From Planctomycetaceae bacterium (GTDB lineage Bacteria; Planctomycetota; Planctomycetia; Pirellulales; UBA1268): a DNA stretch of 11,642 bases. The notes under the pieces are model-generated. The model searched no databases. It had not been told where the DNA came from and saw only the letters and a list, made by a program, of their open reading frames with translations. The translations under genes were made by a program, and so were the position numbers. Positions 6,504 to 11,642 of this stretch are shown here, one piece after another; position 1 is the first letter of the stretch, and each line of letters starts with the position of its first letter. Location of the stretch: the NCBI GenBank assembly GCA_030616935.1, contig JAUWWJ010000019.1, positions 1-11,642 of the forward strand, written 5' to 3'.

Positions 6504-7346
6504 ATGAGCGAACGGCTAGAAATTAAAAATGTTCATGTTGCTGTTGATGGTCAAGAAATCCTCAAAGGAGTTGATTTGACAATTGGCAGGGGCGAAGTGC
6601 ATGCCCTTATGGGACCAAACGGATCAGGAAAAAGCACGCTTGGCTATGCCATTATGGGACACCCTTCTTATGAGGTGACAGAAGGATCCGTCGAGTTGAT
6701 TGATAGCGATGGCACACGACATGACATACTCGCCATGGAACCTGACGTACGAGCACGAGCCGGCGTTTTTCTGGCATTTCAACGACCTATGGCAATCCCA
6801 GGCGTCCGGCTCGCAGATTTTCTTCGTCATTCTGTAACGAACGTTCGTAATCCTGACCGAAAAGAAGGTCAGGAACTTATGCCAATGCGAGATTTTCGCA
6901 GCGAACTTAAAAGCAAGATGCAAGAACTGTCCATGGACTCTGACTTTGCTCGCCGGTACGTCAATGATGGTTTTTCTGGTGGAGAAATGAAGCGGGCAGA
7001 GATCTTGCAGTTGGCAATGCTTCGACCCCGGTTCGCCATCTTGGACGAGACTGACAGTGGTCTCGACGCCGATGCGGTGCGGCTTGCAAGTGAAAGTATC
7101 GCCAGAATCGGTGGAGCAGAAATGGGTATCCTGATTATCACACATCATGAACAGCTTTTAGAACACAACATCCCCTTACAAACCCATGTCATGCTAGGTG
7201 GACGTATTGTTGAATCAGGAGGCCCAGAACTAGCAGCCGAACTTCACAAACAGGGCTATGATCGAATAAGAAAGGCTTACCCTGAAGCAGCTGCCGCTGA
7301 AGAGGCCATGGAAGCAGAACGTCGACTTGAAGCCACAACATCCTGA
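6504..7346 (+). CDS. sufC: Fe-S cluster assembly ATPase SufC
   Basis: SufC is the cytoplasmic ABC-type ATPase that drives conformational change of the SufBC2D scaffold. In this 280-residue protein the order is typical: Walker A GPNGSGKST (37-45), Q-loop AFQRPMAIPGV (91-101), ABC signature FSGGEMKR (157-164), Walker B with FAILDETDSGLD (177-188, catalytic Glu182) and switch His in ITHH (212-215). The FSGGEMKR and DETDSGLD forms are characteristic of SufC rather than of transporter ATPases. No membrane partner is nearby. The length is slightly above the usual 245-265 because of an Ala/Glu-rich C-terminal tail. An in-frame GTG at 6495 would add three residues; I chose ATG 6504 because the resulting MSERLEIKN start is family-like. 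It is followed by sufB after 32 bases. Confidence 0.97.
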   Translation: MSERLEIKNVHVAVDGQEILKGVDLTIGRGEVHALMGPNGSGKSTLGYAIMGHPSYEVTEGSVELIDSDGTRHDILAMEPDVRARAGVFLAFQRPMAIPGVRLADFLRHSVTNVRNPDRKEGQELMPMRDFRSELKSKMQELSMDSDFARRYVNDGFSGGEMKRAEILQLAMLRPRFAILDETDSGLDADAVRLASESIARIGGAEMGILIITHHEQLLEHNIPLQTHVMLGGRIVESGGPELAAELHKQGYDRIRKAYPEAAAAEEAMEAERRLEATTS

Positions 7347-7364
7347 CGCACCCGACACCCTGAA

Positions 7365-7369
7365 AAGGA
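7365..7369 (+). promoter_or_regulatory. Ribosome binding site AAGGA of sufB
   Basis: AAGGA lies 9 bases before ATG 7379. It is the clearest Shine-Dalgarno site in the operon and agrees with sufB being translated strongly and independently. Confidence 0.55.
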
Positions 7370-7378
7370 AATCATACG

Positions 7379-8791
7379 ATGTCTATCGACAGTGAGGAAT
7401 CTTCGACGCTCGCACTTGGGGAGATTAATAAGTACGATTTCCGTACGGACACTCCTACCGTTTTTAAAGCGCGTCGAGGACTCGACCGGGATATTGTTTC
7501 TCAGATTTCTGAAATGAAAAACGAGCCGGCTTGGATGCGAGATTTCCGGCTGAAATCACTCGACATTTTCAACTCGAAGCCAATGCCAAACTGGGGCGGC
7601 AATGTCGGCATCGATTTTCAAGATATTTTTTACTACCTCAAGCCTGCTGAGCAGCAAGGTAAAACTTGGGAGGAAGTGCCAGAGGAAATCAAAAAGACCT
7701 TTGATCGCCTTGGAATTCCAGAAGCAGAAAGGAAATTCCTTTCTGGTGTAAAAGCTCAGTTTGAGAGCGAGGTTGTTTACGGATCGCTTCAAGAAGATCT
7801 TGCAAAAAAAGGTGTCATCTTTACCGACACTGACACCGCGGTGCGAGAGCATCCAGATCTCCTCCGGGAGTACTTCGGGACAATCATCCCCCCAACTGAC
7901 AACAAATTTGCGGCCCTCAACTCGGCTGTCTGGTCAGGCGGTTCTTTCATATATGTCCCCAAAGGTGTCTCTATCGAGTTTCCCCTTCAGGCATACTTCC
8001 GTATCAATGCTGAGAGCATGGGGCAATTTGAGCGAACATTAATTATCGTTGATGAGGGCGCTCACGTGCACTACGTCGAGGGGTGCACCGCTCCGATGTA
8101 CTCAACCGAGAGCCTTCACTCCGCAGTTGTCGAAATTGTTGCGAAGAAACATGGCCGTTGCCGTTACACAACGATTCAGAACTGGGCGAACAACATCTAC
8201 AATTTGGTAACAAAACGTGCTCTTGCCTATGAGGGTGCCATGATGGAGTGGATTGACGGCAATCTCGGAAGCCAGCTCACTATGAAATACCCGGCTGTTT
8301 ACATGATGGAGCCTGGGGCTCGTGGCGAGATTCTTTCCATTGCATTTGCGACCGCCGGCCAACACCAAGACGCGGGCGCAAAACTTGTTCACGCTGCACC
8401 AAATACTTCCGGACGGATTGTCTCCAAGAGCATTTCAAAAAACGGTGGTCGTTCGAGCTATCGCGGACTTGTTCGCGTTGAGCCTGGTGCAAAGAAAAGT
8501 CGATCGAGTGTCGTTTGCGATGCTCTCATTCTTGATGACATAAGCCGAAGTGACACATATCCATATATTGAAATCGAGGAACAGGACGTCTCGATTGGTC
8601 ACGAAGCAAGTGTTTCAAAAATTGGAGAAGAACAGTTATTCTACCTCAAAAGCCGTGGGCTCTCCGAGGCTGAAGCGAGCACTATGATCGTAGGCGGCTT
8701 CATTGAACCACTTGTCAAAGAACTCCCGATGGAATATGCCGTCGAGATGAACCGTCTGATCGAATTGCAGATGGAAGGCTCCGTCGGCTAA
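7379..8791 (+). CDS. sufB: Fe-S cluster scaffold protein SufB
   Basis: This 470-residue protein matches the normal length and full pattern of SufB, the scaffold on which nascent Fe-S clusters form together with SufC and SufD. Visible family blocks are [13 protein letters not shown] (49-61), [12 protein letters not shown] (130-141), [15 protein letters not shown] (183-197), HYVEGCTAP (231-239), [16 protein letters not shown] (266-281), [16 protein letters not shown] (302-317), [17 protein letters not shown] (360-376) and [20 protein letters not shown] (407-426). Cys380 (VVCDAL) and His408-Glu409 correspond, by spacing read by eye, to the Cys405 and His433-Glu434 residues reported as important in E. 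coli SufB. The middle of the protein is the right-handed beta-helix core. It lies between sufC and sufD with gaps of 32 and 37 bases. Gene order C-B-D differs from the B-C-D order of E. coli. Confidence 0.98.
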   Translation: MSIDSEESSTLALGEINKYDFRTDTPTVFKARRGLDRDIVSQISEMKNEPAWMRDFRLKSLDIFNSKPMPNWGGNVGIDFQDIFYYLKPAEQQGKTWEEVPEEIKKTFDRLGIPEAERKFLSGVKAQFESEVVYGSLQEDLAKKGVIFTDTDTAVREHPDLLREYFGTIIPPTDNKFAALNSAVWSGGSFIYVPKGVSIEFPLQAYFRINAESMGQFERTLIIVDEGAHVHYVEGCTAPMYSTESLHSAVVEIVAKKHGRCRYTTIQNWANNIYNLVTKRALAYEGAMMEWIDGNLGSQLTMKYPAVYMMEPGARGEILSIAFATAGQHQDAGAKLVHAAPNTSGRIVSKSISKNGGRSSYRGLVRVEPGAKKSRSSVVCDALILDDISRSDTYPYIEIEEQDVSIGHEASVSKIGEEQLFYLKSRGLSEAEASTMIVGGFIEPLVKELPMEYAVEMNRLIELQMEGSVG

Positions 8792-8828
8792 CCTATTCCT
8801 CTCCTCTGACTTCACTGATTCTTGCTTC

Positions 8829-10190
8829 ATGACGACGACAACAGCCCCTGCCGCACTATTCAATCGCGACGCGTTCCACCAACTCCTCGCTGAAAGTCCT
8901 CTGCCCGACTGGGCAGACCAACAGCGACGTTCCTGCATGGATCAACTCGAGAAGCTTGCTTTACCAAATCGTCGGCAAGAACACTGGATGCGAACAGACC
9001 TTCGCATGTTTAAGCCGGACATGTGGGGCCTGAGACCGGCTTCATCTTCTGAACCTCCTCCGGGGCTTCTTTCTGCACGATTCCCATCCTCCAATGATCA
9101 ATCTCATGACGTCCAGACAATGGGACGGCCTGACTACGCGGGTCATTTCAAGACAATAAACGGCCACGTTGTTCAGAATGAAATTGATCCGGCACTCGCT
9201 GAACAGGGAGTTCTCTTCGGTACTCCCGAGAATGTACTTGCCATAAGCGGTGATGTGCTGAAGAACCACTGGCTTCAGATTATTGATTCAAAGGAAGACT
9301 ATTTCGCTGCTCTACACGGTGCGTTTCACCGAGGGAGTATGATTCTTTATGTTCCGCCTGGCGTGTGCATTGCGGAACCAATTCATTGCCTTGCTGCCAT
9401 TGATGACGGTGGTGTCGACACATCGCATGTACTTGTTGTTCTCGGAGAAGGCGCTGAAGCTACCGTTCTTACAGAAACCGCTACGTGTGGAACCACTGGA
9501 TCGGGAACAGGTTTCCACTGCGGCGGCACCGAGATAGTCGTCGGAAAAAATGCCCTCCTTCGAATGGTGAACGTTCAAAACTGGGACCGCGGAGTGTGGC
9601 ACGTTGCTCGTCAAAAAGCAGTTATTCATGAACATGCCAAATTGCAATGGACGCTGGCAGCACTTGGCAGCCGATTGTCTCAAGTTGCTCAAGATGTAGC
9701 GATGGTCGGTAAGAATGCAGAGGCTCAAGTCAACGGTGTCATGTTTACTGAAGGCAAGCAACAACTTGTCTACAACACGCTGCAGCATCACGAGGCCCCA
9801 TCCTGCCGCAGCGACCTCCTTTATAAAGGGGCACTGCAAGACCGCAGCCGTCTTGTGTGGCGGGGAATGATCAAGGTTGATAAGGCAGCTCAAAAAACAG
9901 ACGGCTACCAACGCAACGACAACCTGATGCTTTCTGAAGCGGCACGGTCCGACTCAATTCCGGGTCTTGAAATTGAGGCTGATGATGTTCGCTGCACCCA
10001 TGGCGCAACGAGTGGTCGCGTTGATGAAGAGCAAATCTTTTATGCACAAGCGAGGGGATTGTCGGCAGACGAAGCCGCGAGACTCGTTGTTGCAGGATTC
10101 TTCCAGCAGGTCTTCGACCGCATAACAATAGCCTCTGTTCGAGAGGCGTTGGCAACTGCTATAGGAAGCCGAATCCGTCGAGTATCGTAA
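8829..10190 (+). CDS. sufD: Fe-S cluster assembly protein SufD
   Basis: This 453-residue protein is the SufB paralogue that pairs with SufB and SufC in the scaffold complex and assists iron acquisition. The N-terminal helical part contains LALPNRRQEHWMRTDLR (43-59), the SufD form of the P-(x)-R-E-x-W-(k/r)-T/Y-(t/s)-D motif. The beta-helix follows, with GSMILYVPPGVCIAEPI (169-185), VQNWDRGVWH (249-258), LGSRLSQVAQDVAMVG (279-294), SCRSDLLYKGAL (325-336) and SRLVWRGMIKV (340-350). The C-terminal block DDVRCTHGATSGRVDEEQIF (385-404) is diagnostic; His391 corresponds to E. coli SufD His360. The start ATG 8829 lacks a Shine-Dalgarno site and follows a pyrimidine-rich stretch. No cysteine desulfurase gene follows, unlike in sufBCDS-type operons. 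Confidence 0.97.
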   Translation: MTTTTAPAALFNRDAFHQLLAESPLPDWADQQRRSCMDQLEKLALPNRRQEHWMRTDLRMFKPDMWGLRPASSSEPPPGLLSARFPSSNDQSHDVQTMGRPDYAGHFKTINGHVVQNEIDPALAEQGVLFGTPENVLAISGDVLKNHWLQIIDSKEDYFAALHGAFHRGSMILYVPPGVCIAEPIHCLAAIDDGGVDTSHVLVVLGEGAEATVLTETATCGTTGSGTGFHCGGTEIVVGKNALLRMVNVQNWDRGVWHVARQKAVIHEHAKLQWTLAALGSRLSQVAQDVAMVGKNAEAQVNGVMFTEGKQQLVYNTLQHHEAPSCRSDLLYKGALQDRSRLVWRGMIKVDKAAQKTDGYQRNDNLMLSEAARSDSIPGLEIEADDVRCTHGATSGRVDEEQIFYAQARGLSADEAARLVVAGFFQQVFDRITIASVREALATAIGSRIRRVS

Positions 10191-10238
10191 CCCCAGCAGA
10201 AACCGTCATCCATCACGCTCACCCAAAGCCTTTCTTTC

Positions 10239-11051
10239 ATGCCAGAATTTATTCATGTTGCCGAAGTTGCTGACATTTCAGACCCGGGAAAAGTACTTGT
10301 CGAAGTTGATGGTGAAATGATTGCCCTCTTCCATGTAAGTGGTTCGTTCTACGCCATTGATGATGTTTGCACTCATGACGGAGGTCCGCTTGTAGACGGC
10401 GAACTTCAGGACTACACAATCGCATGCCCGAGACACGGTGCAAAATTCGACATCCGCACTGGTGCAGCTCTTTCGATGCCAGCAATTCGACCCACCCTTG
10501 CACATGATGTGAAGGTTGAAAATGGGAGTGTTTCTGTACGAATTCGAGAGCCTGGATCGGGGCCGAACGGAAATCCAGCGCCGTCCACCGCACCAGCAGC
10601 AACAGCTGCACATGTGGCTCCGTCACAAAAGGCAGAGACAAGCACGACACCAAGTGGCACGACACCAAGTGGCACGACACCAAGTGGCACGACAGATGGT
10701 GCGCCAACTGAAACTCAAAGCCTTACAACCCAGACTCTCTCTGAGGATCTTGTTCGTGAATTATTAAAGCAGGTGAAAGACCCTGAATTATTCGTAAACA
10801 TCGTTGACTTGGGACTGATTTATGACGTTTCTTTCAGTCAGTCCCCCGACGAAACGAAACAACTTGTCTCAATTGACATGACGATGACAAGCCCAGCCTG
10901 TCCTGCTGGACCACAATTGATTGCCGACACAAAACGTGTTGTCAACACGCACGAAAAAGTCGCTGACGTCGAGGTTCGGATTGTTATGGAACCACCGTGG
11001 ACACCAGACCGCATGACCGACGATGCCCGCGACCAGCTGGGAATCTTCTGA
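10239..11051 (+). CDS. Rieske [2Fe-2S] ferredoxin fused to a DUF59/MIP18 (SufT-like) domain
   Basis: The protein has 270 residues and two domains. Residues 1-105 form a small Rieske-type ferredoxin with the ligand pairs Cys44-x-His46 (DVCTHDGGP) and Cys63-x-x-His66 (CPRHGAKFD), separated by 16 residues, as in the soluble ferredoxins of the NirD/dioxygenase type. Residues 105-165 are an Ala/Pro/Thr/Ser linker containing a TTPSG triplet repeat. Residues 165-270 form a DUF59/MIP18 domain with KDPELFVNIVDLGLIYDV (180-197) and MTMTSPACPAGPQL (214-227) with the conserved Cys221, then EPPWTPDRM (251-259). Free DUF59 proteins (SufT, and MIP18/CIA2 in eukaryotes) help mature Fe-S proteins, and Rieske ferredoxins are found in the suf operons of some actinobacteria. 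The inferred role is an electron-donating or cluster-carrying factor working with the SufBCD products. Nothing here shows the reaction directly. It lies 48 bases after sufD. Confidence 0.92.
   Translation: MPEFIHVAEVADISDPGKVLVEVDGEMIALFHVSGSFYAIDDVCTHDGGPLVDGELQDYTIACPRHGAKFDIRTGAALSMPAIRPTLAHDVKVENGSVSVRIREPGSGPNGNPAPSTAPAATAAHVAPSQKAETSTTPSGTTPSGTTPSGTTDGAPTETQSLTTQTLSEDLVRELLKQVKDPELFVNIVDLGLIYDVSFSQSPDETKQLVSIDMTMTSPACPAGPQLIADTKRVVNTHEKVADVEVRIVMEPPWTPDRMTDDARDQLGIF
10644..10688 (+). repeat. Three perfect 15-bp tandem repeats in the interdomain linker
   Basis: The unit ACGACACCAAGTGGC occurs three times in a row and the next six bases, ACGACA, start a fourth. Each unit encodes Thr-Thr-Pro-Ser-Gly. 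The repeats lie between the Rieske and DUF59 domains, so copy-number change alters only the tether length and keeps the frame. Confidence 0.95.
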
Positions 11052-11075
11052 TTTCTCTTTCAACTGCACTTCAGC

Positions 11076-11642
11076 ATGCGTCTCTTACTTTATGAATGGT
11101 GCTGCTCAGGTGGAATGCAGAGTGAAACTGCTCGTGACATTCTGCAAAAGGCTCCTCGTGAAGACTTCCTGAGGGAAGGCCGCCTCATGCTTGAGACACT
11201 CGCATGTGATGCTGACAAAAATGCAGATCTGAATATCACTGTGATGGTTGACGCAACCCTTCCTGCGACTGAAGTTCCAAACTTTTCTGAACATATTACT
11301 GTTGAGAAAATTGCTTCCGGAAAGAGCCACTCGGCACTTCTTGCAATGGCCTCTGAGGCTGACCAGATCATTCTCATCGCACCGGAAACTCATAGTATTC
11401 TATTCCAGACCATCATCGCAGTGGAGCAAGCAGGTTTCGGAGACAGGCTTGTCAATTGCCCAGTGCCTTTTATCCGCGCTGCAAGCGACAAGCAGCAGAC
11501 ATGTGCGATGCTCGCCGCAGCTGGTATTCCAACACCGGCTGGCTACACTCTACCCGCTGGCGGAAGCCTTCCTACTGGATTTCGACTTCCTGCAGTCCTC
11601 AAATCTCGTACAAGTGCTGGATGTGATGGCCTGATGATGATC
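11076..11642 (+). CDS. ATP-grasp-type ligase, 3'-partial at the window edge
   Basis: From ATG 11076 the frame runs 189 codons without a stop to the last base, so the gene continues beyond the window. The protein starts MRLLLYEWCCSGGM, a Rossmann-like N-terminal domain with a first strand and Cys/Gly turn. It continues through REGRLMLETLACDA (33-46), IILIAPETHSILF (98-110), SDKQQTCAMLAAAGIPTPAG (137-156) and LPAVLKSRTSAGCDG (171-185). The DK-x3-C/K-x3-AGIPTP block followed by PAVLK is the usual order in ATP-grasp enzymes, where the Lys of the second block contacts ATP. The closest pattern I recall is the MfnD/tyramine-glutamate ligase-like group linked to methanofuran-type C1 cofactors, but this subfamily call is tentative. 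It begins 24 bases after the Rieske-DUF59 gene and is probably cotranscribed. No Shine-Dalgarno site is visible. Confidence 0.75.
   Translation, partial: MRLLLYEWCCSGGMQSETARDILQKAPREDFLREGRLMLETLACDADKNADLNITVMVDATLPATEVPNFSEHITVEKIASGKSHSALLAMASEADQIILIAPETHSILFQTIIAVEQAGFGDRLVNCPVPFIRAASDKQQTCAMLAAAGIPTPAGYTLPAGGSLPTGFRLPAVLKSRTSAGCDGLMMI

Noticed and set aside
6624..7148. Reverse-strand frame inside sufC
   Set aside because: sufC is unambiguous on the forward strand and this frame has no recognisable features.
1..11642. CRISPR arrays, insertion sequences, tRNA or rRNA genes
   Set aside because: No spaced direct repeats, transposase motifs, terminal inverted repeats with duplications, or tRNA-like arms were seen; the only exact tandem repeats are short and within coding linkers.

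Overview
The window looks like bacterial chromosome, roughly half G+C, with every supportable gene on the + strand. The best guess for the source is the Planctomycetes (Planctomycetota). This is inferred from the short SecA paralogue, the Pro/Thr-rich TolC-like exported protein, and the sparse use of Shine-Dalgarno sites. No rRNA marker is present to confirm it.

Left part (1-4277): the window opens inside a Pro/Gln-rich reading frame. An in-frame TAA at 292-294 interrupts it, and the same low-complexity composition then continues in the same frame to a TAG at 508-510. A 240-base spacer follows, then a short SecA-family ATPase (751-2718) that has the motor domains but lacks the helical wing, the two-helix finger and the C-terminal zinc tail. 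Next is an exported protein (about 2886-4277) with a long Pro/Thr/Gln-rich linker and a helical part resembling TolC-type outer-membrane efflux proteins. The SecA-like motor and TolC-like protein may form an export-related pair, but this is inference.

Middle (4458-5850): a tRNA-dihydrouridine synthase gene is followed by a 337-base spacer. Near its right end the spacer holds a perfect TATAAT box, several inverted repeats and a leader hairpin, all just upstream of nuoB.

Right part (5851-11642): a tight run of six genes with gaps of 24-48 bases reads nuoB, sufC, sufB, sufD, a Rieske ferredoxin-DUF59/MIP18 fusion, and the start of an ATP-grasp-type protein cut by the window edge. SufBCD is the Fe-S cluster scaffold complex. 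The fusion joins a Rieske [2Fe-2S] domain to a SufT-like maturation domain. NuoB carries the N2 [4Fe-4S] cluster of respiratory complex I. The arrangement suggests an Fe-S assembly operon linked to one of its client proteins and to an unusual fused accessory factor. No cysteine desulfurase (SufS) or SufU/SufE gene is visible here.

No rRNA, tRNA, CRISPR array, insertion sequence or phage gene was seen.
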